DNA of 64,000 nucleotides from CAVXNP01 sp963763305 (GTDB lineage: Bacteria > Pseudomonadota > Gammaproteobacteria > Xanthomonadales > Rhodanobacteraceae): positions 2,976,001 to 3,040,000 of the forward strand of contig CAVXNP010000001.1 in NCBI GenBank assembly GCA_963763305.1. The letters run 5' to 3'. Under the pieces are notes generated by a model that was not told the DNA's origin, searched no databases, and saw only the letters and a program-made list of their open reading frames with translations. Positions 56,046 to 64,000 of the stretch are shown piece after piece. Positions within the stretch are counted from its first letter, which is position 1, and each line of letters opens with the position of its first letter. The position numbers and the translations under genes are program-made.

Positions 56046-57560
56046 GTGAAAGCTGCTGGATGGAAGGCGCTGCTCGTGGGCAGCTTGGTAATGCTCGTGT
56101 TGGCGCTTGGCGCCGGTTTCTGGTGGGCCGATCGACAATTGCAGCGCTCGGCCGGCGCGCTCACCGTGCAGGTGGACCGCGCGCAGTTCGCGACGGCTCC
56201 GCAGCGGCTGGCAATCGTGGGCGCGAGTGTCTTGTCGCCGGACGGCACAACGATGCTGGCCAACCGGGACGTGCTGGTCGATGCAGGACGCATCGTGTCC
56301 GTGGTCGAGCGGCCACAGGGCGCACCTGCGTCCTTCGGCAGGGACACCCGGGTGATCGACGGACGCGGGCGTTGGCTGGTGCCGGGCTTCATCGACGCGC
56401 ATGTCCACTTGCGGCACAGTCCGAACGATCTGCTGCTGTACGTCGCCAACGGCGTCACCGGCATCGCCGAGATGAGTGGCGAGGACTACACGCTGGCCTG
56501 GCGCAAGGATACCCAGGCCGGCCAGGTCGGACCGCGGATGTTCATCGCCTCGCGCAAGCTCGGCCACTGGGGTTTGCTGGAGGGCTGGTACCAGGCATGG
56601 ACGCGCCGGCGCATCAACGTCGGCAGCGCCGGGCAAGCCGCCGGGGTGGTGGACGGACTCAAGCGCAAGGGTTACGACGCGGTCAAGCTGGGTTCGTTCG
56701 TGGATGCGCCGACCTATCACGCGCTCAGCGAAGCCGCACAGGGCAGCGGCATCCGGCTGATCGGGCACATTCCGCTTGCGGTTTCGCTGGCCGACGTTTA
56801 CGCATCGTCGCAGAGTGAGGTCGCGCACATCGAGGAACTGGTGAAGGCGCTGAACATCGAGTTCGGACCCTTCAATTCCGATACCAGCGAGCGGTTCCTG
56901 GCGTTTGTGCGACAGCGAGCGCCGCAACTGGCCAAGCGCCTGCGCGAGCACGACATCACCGTCTGCACGACCGTATGGCTGATCGACAGCATTCCGCGCC
57001 AGAAGCTGGACCTGCCGTCCTTGTTGCGCGAAACCCCGCTGGCGTATGCCAACCCGGGGCTCGTCCAGGGCACGGCGCTGTCGCCCGGCTGGCTGCCGTC
57101 CAACAACCCCTACCGCATCCCCGCGAATACCAGCGAGGAGGATCGCGCGGCGATCGGCCGTTACGCGCGGGCCAATGCCGAGGCGCACCACATCCTGCTG
57201 CGCGCCCTGATCGATGCCGGGGTGTCGGTCATCGCGGGGACCGACGCCGATAACGCCATCGCCGTCCCGGGCTTTTCGCTTCACGACGAGATGCAGGCGC
57301 TGGTTGGCGCTGGCCTGTCCAGCCAGCAGAGCCTGCGTGCGGCGACGGCGGCGGCCGGCGACTGGCTGGGCAACCGCACTGGCCGCATTGAGCCGGGGTA
57401 TCGCGCCGACCTGGTGCTGCTGGCCGGCGATCCGCTGGCCGACATCGCCAACACGCGGCGGGTCGACACGGTCATCCTGGACGGTCGGCCGCTCGACCGG
57501 GGCAAGCTCGATGGCATGCTGTCGGCCGTCGAACGGGCCAACGCCACGAGTCGGGACTGA
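56046..57560 (+). CDS. Membrane-anchored amidohydrolase
   Basis: About 504 residues. GTG at 56046 is chosen because AGGGAGG ends 6 bases before it; an in-frame ATG at 56028 lies upstream of that site. The N-terminal helix WKALLVGSLVMLVLALGAGF anchors it to the inner membrane facing the periplasm. Amidohydrolase barrel: LVPGFIDAHVHLRHSPNDLL (metal HxH), DAVKLGSFVDA (Lys ligand), RLIGHIPLAVSLADVYASSQ, SVIAGTDADNAIAVPGFSL (Asp), and GRIEPGYRADLVLLAGDPLA. It belongs to the imidazolonepropionase-like/prolidase-like group. Substrate unknown. Intact. Confidence 0.87.
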   Translation: MKAAGWKALLVGSLVMLVLALGAGFWWADRQLQRSAGALTVQVDRAQFATAPQRLAIVGASVLSPDGTTMLANRDVLVDAGRIVSVVERPQGAPASFGRDTRVIDGRGRWLVPGFIDAHVHLRHSPNDLLLYVANGVTGIAEMSGEDYTLAWRKDTQAGQVGPRMFIASRKLGHWGLLEGWYQAWTRRRINVGSAGQAAGVVDGLKRKGYDAVKLGSFVDAPTYHALSEAAQGSGIRLIGHIPLAVSLADVYASSQSEVAHIEELVKALNIEFGPFNSDTSERFLAFVRQRAPQLAKRLREHDITVCTTVWLIDSIPRQKLDLPSLLRETPLAYANPGLVQGTALSPGWLPSNNPYRIPANTSEEDRAAIGRYARANAEAHHILLRALIDAGVSVIAGTDADNAIAVPGFSLHDEMQALVGAGLSSQQSLRAATAAAGDWLGNRTGRIEPGYRADLVLLAGDPLADIANTRRVDTVILDGRPLDRGKLDGMLSAVERANATSRD

Positions 57561-57674
57561 CCGGGCAGAAAGCAGCCGGAGAAGTCATTCCCTTCCAGAA
57601 GCCGTCTTCAGAGTGCGGTTCAACGTAGCCTTTGCGCCGGTCGGGGCCGGTGGCCCATGGGGAAGGTCAGATAG

Positions 57675-57690
57675 TTAGGTATTGACCTAA
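57675..57690. promoter_or_regulatory. ArsR-type operator candidate
   Basis: TTAGGT-ATTG-ACCTAA is a perfect 6-bp inverted repeat, 61 bases ahead of the ArsR-family gene. TTGACC inside it can serve as a -35 element. The short perfect dyad at the promoter fits ArsR autorepression. Confidence 0.65.
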
Positions 57691-57751
57691 GTATCAGGCA
57701 ATGACAGACTGTGCCGGTCCGATCCGCTGTGCCACCCATGACTGACAAGCA

Positions 57752-58096
57752 ATGACCCAAACCGCCGTTGTTGTCGATGCCGTTTTTTACGCGCTTTCCA
57801 ATACCACCCGGCGAAAGGTGCTGGAGCAGCTTTTCGATGGTCCGGCCACCGTCAGCGAGCTGGCAGCGCCGTTCGACATGAAGCTTCCTTCGTTCGTGCA
57901 GCACCTGTCCGTGCTCGAGCAGAGCCGGCTGGTGACGTCGACGAAGCAAGGGCGGGTGCGCACGTATGAGATCGCACCGGAGCGGTTCAAGGTGGCCGAA
58001 GGCTGGCTCGCAGAGCAGCGCCGGTTGTGGGAGTCCCGCCTGGATCGATTCGACGCGTACGTCAGACAACTCAAGGAACAGGAAGCACAGCGATGA
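57752..58096 (+). CDS. ArsR-family transcriptional regulator
   Basis: 114 residues from ATG 57752. Winged helix-turn-helix of the non-metal ArsR type linked to SRPBCC proteins: VFYALSNTTRRKVLEQLFDG, PATVSELAAPFDMKLPSFVQ, HLSVLEQSRLVTSTKQGRVR, then a helical dimerisation tail WLAEQRRLWESRLDRFDAYV. No metal-binding cysteine motif. Its stop overlaps the start of the next gene (ATGA at 58093), so the two are co-translated. Intact. Confidence 0.92.
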   Translation: MTQTAVVVDAVFYALSNTTRRKVLEQLFDGPATVSELAAPFDMKLPSFVQHLSVLEQSRLVTSTKQGRVRTYEIAPERFKVAEGWLAEQRRLWESRLDRFDAYVRQLKEQEAQR

Positions 58097-58581
58097 GCAA
58101 TCCGACACCGTTCGACCCCAAGCTCGATCTCGTCTTTGAACGTTTCATCGATGCTCCCGTGCGGCTGGTCTGGGAGGCGCTGAGCAAGCCGGAGCATGTC
58201 AAGCAGTGGTACATGCCCAGGGACTGGGGCCGCGTCGCGCGCGCCGAGATGGATCTGAGGCCCGGCGGGATCTTCAGCATCGACATCGTCGTGGGCGACG
58301 GCAGGGAGGTACCGAACGTCGGCTGCTTCCTGGACGTGGTGCCGATGGAGCGACTGGTCTGGACGTCGATGTTGTTCCCCGGCTATCGCCCGGCCGTATT
58401 CGACGATGTTCCGATCACCGCCATCATGACCCTGGAGCCCGAGGGGGCCGGAACGCGCTACGTGTTTACGGCACTGCATCGCAATGAAGCCGATCTGGGG
58501 GCCAACAAGGAGTCCGGCTGGCAGCAGGGCACCAAGATCGCACTCGATCAACTCGTGGCGCATATCGCGTCGATCCGCTAG
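58093..58581 (+). CDS. SRPBCC / AHSA1-domain protein
   Basis: 162 residues, start ATG 58093 overlapping the ArsR stop. Activator-of-Hsp90-ATPase-like START fold: VFERFIDAPVRLVWEALSKP, EHVKQWYMPRDWGRV, EMDLRPGGIFSIDIV, GCFLDVVPMERLVWTSMLF, then the C-terminal helix GWQQGTKIALDQLVAHIASI. The fold binds hydrophobic ligands. ArsR-SRPBCC pairs are common and usually co-regulated; ligand unknown. Intact. Confidence 0.92.
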   Translation: MSNPTPFDPKLDLVFERFIDAPVRLVWEALSKPEHVKQWYMPRDWGRVARAEMDLRPGGIFSIDIVVGDGREVPNVGCFLDVVPMERLVWTSMLFPGYRPAVFDDVPITAIMTLEPEGAGTRYVFTALHRNEADLGANKESGWQQGTKIALDQLVAHIASIR

Positions 58582-58877
58582 TCCAGGCGACGTGTCGGCG
58601 CCGGTATCTGTCGGACCGAGGGGAAACCATACGGCCGCCGGACGCAGGAACGCACACGTCCATGCGCGCCCATCGGTGAGGGTGCTCTGGCAGGCGGGCG
58701 CATGAAGGTCGTGCCTGGTGGGCACCGAGCGTCTTCGGCCCGGCTTATTGCGGTGTGTCGGGTAACCCGGTGCGCGAGGCCACGGGGGCGCTGGACCCGG
58801 CTTTGGCTCGTGGCATGTGCTCACCCTCCCTGCGCGCGCGCCGTGGCAGTTTGCTGCGCCCCGCCGGAGATCTGCCG

Positions 58878-59162
58878 ATGCTGCTACAACGATTCATCAC
58901 CGATCACCAGGGCCACGTGGTGGTGGCCCAGCGACCGAACGGGCCGATGCTGGCGTGGGCCGCGTTGGCGCTGGCCAGTCGCACGCCGGCGGGTGCGAAA
59001 TCATTCCTGCTGCGTGCTGCACGCGACGCCACGCTCGCCTGCTGGGCAGGCCTGGAGCTGGTCGATGGCGACAGCCCGTTCAGGCGCAGCCTTGGGGCGG
59101 CCACGCTACTGGCGCTGGGCGCGTCGAGGAGCGATGCACGCCCAAGGAACAAAACCAGCTGA
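58878..59162 (+). CDS. Small conserved hypothetical protein, probably membrane
   Basis: 94 residues from ATG 58878 (upstream in-frame start at 58755 is less likely). Reads MLLQRFITDHQGHVVVAQRP, NGPMLAWAALALASRTPAG, ATLACWAGLELVDGDSPFRR, SLGAATLLALGA. Two or three weak membrane helices and the S-P-F-R-R-x-L-G-A motif recall small integral membrane proteins of Lysobacterales. Function unknown. Confidence 0.6.
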   Translation: MLLQRFITDHQGHVVVAQRPNGPMLAWAALALASRTPAGAKSFLLRAARDATLACWAGLELVDGDSPFRRSLGAATLLALGASRSDARPRNKTS

Positions 59163-59411
59163 GGCGGACCGGGTGGGGCGCAAGGCGAAGGTCCACTAGC
59201 CTTCGACCCAGGACGCGCGGCGGCGGGGGCACGGTTCTGATTTTCGCGCATGAGGCAATCCCTCTGCTTCCATCCGCCATTGGGAGGAAGGATCCCCGCG
59301 TTCCCGCCGACGCCACCGCGGTGAAGGTCCGCGACAAGCGCTGCAATGGTGTACGGGCTGGCCTGCCGGTCAGGGTTGCGCTCGTCCCGGGTGCCAGCGC
59401 ATCGCCGCGGC

Positions 59412-60449
59412 CTAGGCTTCCAGCCGCCAGGCGATGGTCTCGCCCGCGCGCAGGGGGACGCCCGGCGCGCCGCCGAAGTCGTACGCGTCGGGCACGGTCC
59501 AGGGCTGCTTGCGCAGGGTGATGGTGCTGGTGTTGCGGGGCAGGCCGTAGAAGTCGGCACCGTGGAAGCTGGCGAACGCTTCGAGCCTGTCCAGTGCGCC
59601 AGCGGCCTCGAAGGCTTCGGCATACAGCTCGATGGCGGCATGCGCCGAGTAGATGCCGGCGCAGCCGCAGGCAGCCTCCTTGCCGTGGCGGGGGTGCGGG
59701 GCGCTGTCGGTGCCCAGGAAAAAGCTCGGATCGCCGCTGGTGGCCACCTCGACCAGGGCCTGGCGGTGACTTTCGCGCTTGAGCACGGGCAGGCAGAAAT
59801 GGTGCGGGCGCAGGCCGCCGGCGAAGATCGCGTTGCGATTGAGCAGCAGGTGCTGCGGCGTGATGGTGGCGCCGACGTGGGCCGGAGCATCGCGCACGAA
59901 GTGCGCGGCCTCGCGCGTGGTGATGTGTTCGAGCACCACGCGCAGTTCGGGGAAGTCGCGCAGCAGGGTGGTCAGGTGGCGTTCCACGAACACCGGCTCG
60001 CGATCGAACACGTCCACGCCCGGGTCGGTCACTTCCCCGTGCATCAGCAGCGGCAGGTCGTGCTTCTGCATCGCCTCGAACACGCGGTAGCAGCGGCGCA
60101 TGTCGGTGACGCCGCTGGCGGCGTTGGTGGTGGCGCCGGCCGGGTAGTACTTGACCGCGTGCACGAAGCCGCTGGCGCGCGCCTCGGCGATGTCGTCCGG
60201 CGTGGTCGCCTCGGTCAGGTACAACGTCATCAGCGGCTCGAAGTCGGCGCCGTGCGGCAGCGCGGCAAGGATCCGCTCGCGGTAGGCACGGGCCAGTGCC
60301 ACCGTAGTCACAGGGGGCTTCAGGTTGGGCATGACGATGGCGCGTGCGAAACGCGCGGCGGTGTGCGGCAGCACGGCGGCCAGCAGCGCGCCATCGCGCA
60401 GATGCAGGTGCCAGTCGTCGGGGCGGGTGAGGGTGAGATCGGTGCTCAT
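59412..60449 (-). CDS. pyrC: Dihydroorotase
   Basis: 345 residues, normal for the class II (E. coli PyrC-type) enzyme that cyclises carbamoyl-aspartate to dihydroorotate in pyrimidine synthesis. Metal ligands visible: H-x-H in RPDDWHLHLRDG, carboxylated Lys in VHAVKYYPAGATTNAASG, His in LPLLMHGEV and VVLEHITTREA, Asp in FFLGTDSAPHPRHGKE. Substrate residues MPNLKPPVTT and NRNAIFAGGL are also present. Start ATG 60449. No pyr neighbours in the window. Intact. Confidence 0.97.
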   Translation of the reverse strand: MSTDLTLTRPDDWHLHLRDGALLAAVLPHTAARFARAIVMPNLKPPVTTVALARAYRERILAALPHGADFEPLMTLYLTEATTPDDIAEARASGFVHAVKYYPAGATTNAASGVTDMRRCYRVFEAMQKHDLPLLMHGEVTDPGVDVFDREPVFVERHLTTLLRDFPELRVVLEHITTREAAHFVRDAPAHVGATITPQHLLLNRNAIFAGGLRPHHFCLPVLKRESHRQALVEVATSGDPSFFLGTDSAPHPRHGKEAACGCAGIYSAHAAIELYAEAFEAAGALDRLEAFASFHGADFYGLPRNTSTITLRKQPWTVPDAYDFGGAPGVPLRAGETIAWRLEA

Positions 60450-60747
60450 GCGTGCAGTTTAGCGGGATTGCGGCGTCCAGGCCGCAATCCCCGAGGGCAA
60501 CGATGAGCCCGGTCCGCCCGGTCCAGCCAGCGCACCGGTGCGACACGCCTGCGGCGCGCAGGTGCCGGGCGTAGCGCAGGTGTAGCGCAGGTCGTTGGTC
60601 AGGGCAAAGCGTGCGTAGCCGATCCGTCGATACTGGCAGATCGGCTGCGCGCGTCTTGCGGATATCGTCCGGACGACGACCTGCGGGTTTGGTGGCGGCC
60701 GCAGGCGCAGCCGCCGGATGGCTTCACCGCGTCAGGCCGGCGTAGTG

Positions 60748-60990
60748 TCAGTGGTGGTAGGACGCGCGCAGGTTGGCCTCGGCCATGGGCTCGTTGGTTC
60801 GGCTGGCGCCAATGAACGGCACGATCTGCCACAGCGCGCTCAGTCCGACCACGATATAGACCAGCCGGGTAAACCAGCTCATCTCGCCAAAGATGGCGGC
60901 TACGAGATTGAAGTTGAAGACGCCCACCAGGCCCCAGTTGATGCCTCCGATGATGGCCAGAACAAGGGTTGTCAGGTTGAGTGCTTTCAT
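60748..60990 (-). CDS. DUF378 small membrane protein, second copy
   Basis: 80 residues from ATG 60990 with GAGGAG in front. Two helices: LTTLVLAIIGGINWGLVGVF and RLVYIVVGLSALWQIVPFIG, the GGINWGLVG signature intact, and a His-tipped tail (EANLRASYHH). Closely similar to 46744-46965. Function unknown. Confidence 0.88.
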   Translation of the reverse strand: MKALNLTTLVLAIIGGINWGLVGVFNFNLVAAIFGEMSWFTRLVYIVVGLSALWQIVPFIGASRTNEPMAEANLRASYHH

Positions 60991-61442
60991 GGTTTGCGCT
61001 CCTCGTCGGCGTGGGTGCAGCCAGCGTATGCCCTGACCCCGTAAGCCGGGCGCGAAATCAGTGCGAAAAGGCGGGTGTTGGCAAGGGCTGGCGGGCACAA
61101 GCAGGCATGCGGCCATCGCGGCCGCCACAACCGCTCCGGGGGCCGCCAGCAGACCAGGCTGGCGCTGCCGGGCAAACGTGGCCCGACATTTCATCGCACC
61201 TGGGCAGCCTCGCCGGCGCCTGTCCGCTTGCGCCGCCATCCCCGGCAGGGGGCGGCGCAAACACCTTCCCTGGCGCGTCGCCGAGCACCCCGGCCGGCCG
61301 CGATGGCCGCATGGGGTCTGGGTGGCCCGGAGCCTTCTCGACCATGGCCTCTCCCGCGGCACGGTCTTGCGCTATGCCAAACGTCGAACCGGCCCGCTAC
61401 TGAGAGCGGTGGCTTCGGGCATCGGGGCCGCGCCTCCGCAGC
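60991..61442. other. Gene-free stretch
   Basis: GC-rich, 452 bases between two minus-strand genes. No supported gene, repeat or terminator seen. Confidence 0.4.
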
Positions 61443-62813
61443 CTACTTGGCGGCTCCGGCCCCATCCGCCGTCGGCGGCGGCAGGACCCACCCTGCGCGC
61501 GCCAGGCCTGCGCGCAGGAAGGCGGCAGGCTGGGCGGGAACGGTCTGCGCCGCTGCGCGCACGAACGCCGCGGTCTGCGCACCCGCCCGGTCCGCGGTCG
61601 CGGCCACGAACGTATCGGTGTTCCAGGGCGCGCCCGCGGCCAGGCGGCCCTGGAAGTCACGCCAGACGCAGGCCAGTCCGCAGTCGCCCCCGCTGGCGCG
61701 GCGCGCGGCGGCGTCCACCGCCATCTGCATGACGAAGCCGCAGGCGTAGAAGGTGTCGAACGATCCGCCAAGATGGGCCTGCTTCAGCGGGCGGCGGGCG
61801 ATGCCGGTGGCGCAGGTGTCCAGCGACGACTGCAGCTTCGCATTCACCGCTGCCTTGTCGGCGACGCCCAGCGCCTGCAGGGCGACCGCCGCCATCGCAT
61901 CCGCGCCCCCTTCGTGGATCCAGCTGTCGCCGGTATCCTCCAGCGAGGGGTAGTGCTGGTACATGTGCGCGGCCTCGTGGGCGAAGAACCAGTCCAGGCG
62001 TCGGGCAAACGCCGGCGTGGCGAACGCCGGGTTCTTGCCGTACAGATGCATGAACACCTGCCCCGGCAGAGTGCCGCCCTGGAATCCGTAGCCGCCGCCC
62101 GGATGGGCCTCATCGCGCGAGGCATACAGCATCGGCCGGCTCGGCAGTGCGCCCAGCTCGCTGCCGTAGAAGGTCATCAACCGGGGCAGCAGCGACTGCA
62201 GCCGCGCGCGCGTCGCCTCGGGGAAGGCCTGGTCGATCACGGCGATGACTTCGGGTGTCTTGACCGGCACGCCGCGGCCTACGTAGACGTTGGTGCCGTC
62301 GTCGCCGTCCTCGAAGTGTGCGACCGGAACGACCTTGCCGCCTACGATCGCGTGGGCGCCCGCCGGCGGCTGCAGCGACACCTGGAACCGCTCTCCGCCC
62401 ACGCAGCGCTCGGCGCAGACATGGAAGCGGCCGCTGTGGATGAGCAGGCCGCCGTCGCCGAACGGCGCGAACGGCGCGTAGTCCTTTTCCAGCACGACGT
62501 AACGCGGCAGCATGCGGAAAGCGGCATGGTCGAACGCGGCCCCGTCCTTGCGGCGGACCACTTCCTCCCCGTTCTCCAGCACGATCTTCATTGCCGGATC
62601 GACCGGCGTCCAGCTCGCGGCACGGTGGCCCTTGCCGTCGACGCGCACGAAGCGCAAGGCGTGCGCCGGCGCGGGCAGCGTGTAGCGCACCTCCCACTGC
62701 TGGCCCTGGGGCGCCAGCTTGATGGCGACGTTTGCGGGCAGGCTGGACGCGTGCGCGGAGGGGAGGCCGGCACAGGCCAGGACGGAAACAACAATCAAGT
62801 GCTTCAGGCGCAT
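61443..62813 (-). CDS. Exported gluzincin-type metallopeptidase-like protein
   Basis: 456 residues from ATG 62813. Signal peptide MRLKHLIVVSVLACAGLPSA, cleavage near AHA. An N-terminal beta-rich domain with a Cys pair (HVCAERCVGG) is followed by a thermolysin-like fold with zinc motif H279-E-A-A-H283 (FFAHEAAHMYQHYP) and third ligand E301 in SWIHEGGADAMAA, the HExxH...E pattern of gluzincins (M1/M61-like). Periplasmic peptidase of unknown substrate. Intact; no operon partner. Confidence 0.8.
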   Translation of the reverse strand: MRLKHLIVVSVLACAGLPSAHASSLPANVAIKLAPQGQQWEVRYTLPAPAHALRFVRVDGKGHRAASWTPVDPAMKIVLENGEEVVRRKDGAAFDHAAFRMLPRYVVLEKDYAPFAPFGDGGLLIHSGRFHVCAERCVGGERFQVSLQPPAGAHAIVGGKVVPVAHFEDGDDGTNVYVGRGVPVKTPEVIAVIDQAFPEATRARLQSLLPRLMTFYGSELGALPSRPMLYASRDEAHPGGGYGFQGGTLPGQVFMHLYGKNPAFATPAFARRLDWFFAHEAAHMYQHYPSLEDTGDSWIHEGGADAMAAVALQALGVADKAAVNAKLQSSLDTCATGIARRPLKQAHLGGSFDTFYACGFVMQMAVDAAARRASGGDCGLACVWRDFQGRLAAGAPWNTDTFVAATADRAGAQTAAFVRAAAQTVPAQPAAFLRAGLARAGWVLPPPTADGAGAAK

Positions 62814-63287
62814 CGGGCAGGTCCGGTATCGGGGATGGACGGGGCGGATTATCCGGCCGGCGGGACGGGTGGGTGGAGTGCCGGAAGACCCGGGTCTGCC
62901 TTGCCGGCAATTGCCGCTGGGAGCAGCGGCGGTGCGGCGGGGGCGTGCGGGTGCTGGCCCGCCGTGGTACCGGCCTTCGCGTGCGCGTCGGTGACCGCCA
63001 TGAGCGGCATCCCCATGCAAAAGGGTGCGGGTGCTTTTCCTGCTCGCCGCGGGCCGGACAGGCGCCGCCGGGGGGACCCAGTGCCCTGGCTTGCCGACCA
63101 AAGCGATCGCTCCAAGGTGCGCTCTTGCCCTGTCTGTTTGCTGGGGTTCGTTCCGTGCGACCGGGTCGACCGTGTCGGTGCGCCAGGCGCCTGGCGTGCG
63201 GGGTCGATTCCGAAGAGGCTGTCGGCCGCTGTCACGCGCCCGTGTGCAGGTAAACGAACCGGGTCCCGTTCGGCCTTGGACCGACCG
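62814..63287. other. Gene-free stretch
   Basis: 474 bases with no gene, repeat or recognisable regulatory motif that I can support. Confidence 0.4.
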
Positions 63288-63656
63288 TCAATGGGTCCGC
63301 GAAACCCTCTGCGGGCGGGGCCGACGGTGCACCTCACCCACGAAGCAATAACCGATGGTATGCACGGTAGCGATGTAACGCGGATGGAGTGCCGAGTCGC
63401 CCATGGCCTGGCGAAGCTGCGAAATCGCGTGGCTCAGTACGCCCAGGGTGACGTGGCGGTGACCCCACGCGGTATCGAGCAGGGTCTCCTTGTCGACCAC
63501 ATCACCTGCCTGCTCCAGCAGCGTCACCAGCACGGCATAGGCCTTCGGTTCCACCGCGCGGGCTTGACCGTCCCGCTCCAGCCGGTGTGCGCGGGGATCG
63601 ACGACGACGTCATCGCACTGATAGAGCCAATGGCCATCCGGTGGGGAAGCAGACAT
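63288..63656 (-). CDS. Stand-alone winged-helix DNA-binding protein (OmpR/CadC type)
   Basis: 122 residues from ATG 63656, GAGGG upstream. A single OmpR/PhoB-type winged helix covers most of the protein: VVVDPRAHRLERDGQARAVE, PKAYAVLVTLLEQAGDVVDK, ETLLDTAWGHRHVTLGVLSH, AISQLRQAMGDSALHPRYIA, TVHTIGYCFVGEV. No receiver domain, membrane helix or TPR region follows, unlike most CadC-like or response-regulator relatives of 250 residues or more. It may be a truncated or free-standing regulator. Confidence 0.83.
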   Translation of the reverse strand: MSASPPDGHWLYQCDDVVVDPRAHRLERDGQARAVEPKAYAVLVTLLEQAGDVVDKETLLDTAWGHRHVTLGVLSHAISQLRQAMGDSALHPRYIATVHTIGYCFVGEVHRRPRPQRVSRTH

Positions 63657-64000
63657 GGTGGTGCCCTCTGAGAGACGCAATATGCTGGCAGCCGCAGTGT
63701 GCGCCGGCCGGTGGCACCGATCGTCTGCCAAAGGTCATCCTCGCGTGTGGTCGCAGTCCGGGACGGAGCAGCAAGAAAGAAACGGATGAGCTTCAAGAGC
63801 TGGTCGTCTGAAGCCCACTCTGCCGCGCTACCGGGCAGGCTGGAAGGCCGGGCCGAGCAGGGCCACTCGATATCGGTACGCCGCAGGGCCTGTAGGGTGG
63901 GCTTCAGCCCACCAAGCTCACCTTCGCGGCAACGCCGCTGAGGCGAACGACGCGAGAGCGGCGAGTCCGTCACTGGCGCTCGCGTCAAGGCGCGCAAGCC
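63657..64000. other. Intergenic end of window with one palindromic repeat
   Basis: No gene supported. A copy of the GTGGGCTTCAGCCCAC repeat family (see 4099-4295) is at 63892-63913. Confidence 0.6.

Noticed and set aside
55842..57284. 480-codon minus-strand open frame over the amidohydrolase
   Set aside because: Shadow of the sense gene, Arg/Gly/Asp-rich, with no motif.
59346..60506. Long plus-strand open frame opposite pyrC
   Set aside because: It is the complement of a textbook dihydroorotase with all metal ligands; no independent evidence for it.

Overview
The window is high-GC (roughly 65-70% by eye), double-strand-dense Gammaproteobacterial DNA. The gene set (fused IcmF-type acyl-CoA mutase, leucine dehydrogenase, isovaleryl-CoA dehydrogenase, a YccS-like FUSC protein, a BPSS1780-family membrane protein, and many REP-associated tyrosine transposases, RAYTs) suggests the order Lysobacterales (Xanthomonadales). 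This placement is inference; no rRNA or tRNA gene was seen.

Layout. 1-12.4 kb is mostly core metabolism: isovaleryl-CoA dehydrogenase, a FUSC transporter, leucine dehydrogenase, small envelope proteins, an M48 lipoprotein, a secreted methyltransferase-like protein and icmF. It also holds a tandem ~188-bp repeat array (3.3-4.06 kb). 12.8-14.7 kb carries a three-gene module read here as toxin, antitoxin and SecB-like chaperone (a TAC system of the MqsR-MqsA-SecB type). 14.8-40.3 kb is accessory DNA of lower and uneven GC. It has at least eight RAYT genes or gene fragments, many short inverted-repeat elements (REP/REPIN-like), two IS3 fragments, and defence-type genes: a DUF2075 NTPase/helicase-like gene, a TIGR02391-type gene, two full and two fragmentary copies of a membrane-anchored Mrr-like nuclease, a PUA/EVE-like + HNH nuclease, a DUF3883 protein and HigBA. 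40.4-44.8 kb encodes a large autotransporter. 45-64 kb returns to chromosomal genes: a MerR/cobalamin-binding regulator divergent from fasciclin and DUF378 genes, a LysR-controlled tautomerase/DUF4865/carboxymuconolactone-decarboxylase cluster, an ArsR-SRPBCC pair, pyrC and secreted hydrolases.

How it fits together. The RAYT copies fall into at least four families, each with its own terminal repeat. In three families the transposase stop codon lies inside that terminal repeat. Solo copies or paired inverted copies of the same ends sit between, within and at the 3' ends of neighbouring genes. They interrupt icmF twice, replace the C-terminal coding sequence of several accessory genes, and in two places form terminator-like hairpins. 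The defence and toxin-antitoxin genes are interleaved with these elements.

Caution. Many otherwise well-conserved genes are broken by isolated one-base indels, usually with no loss of downstream similarity (FUSC, icmF, toxin, antitoxin, FG-GAP protein, autotransporter, MBL protein). This pattern fits uncorrected sequencing or assembly errors at least as well as real decay. Entries typed pseudogene are broken in the sequence as given; they may be intact in the cell.
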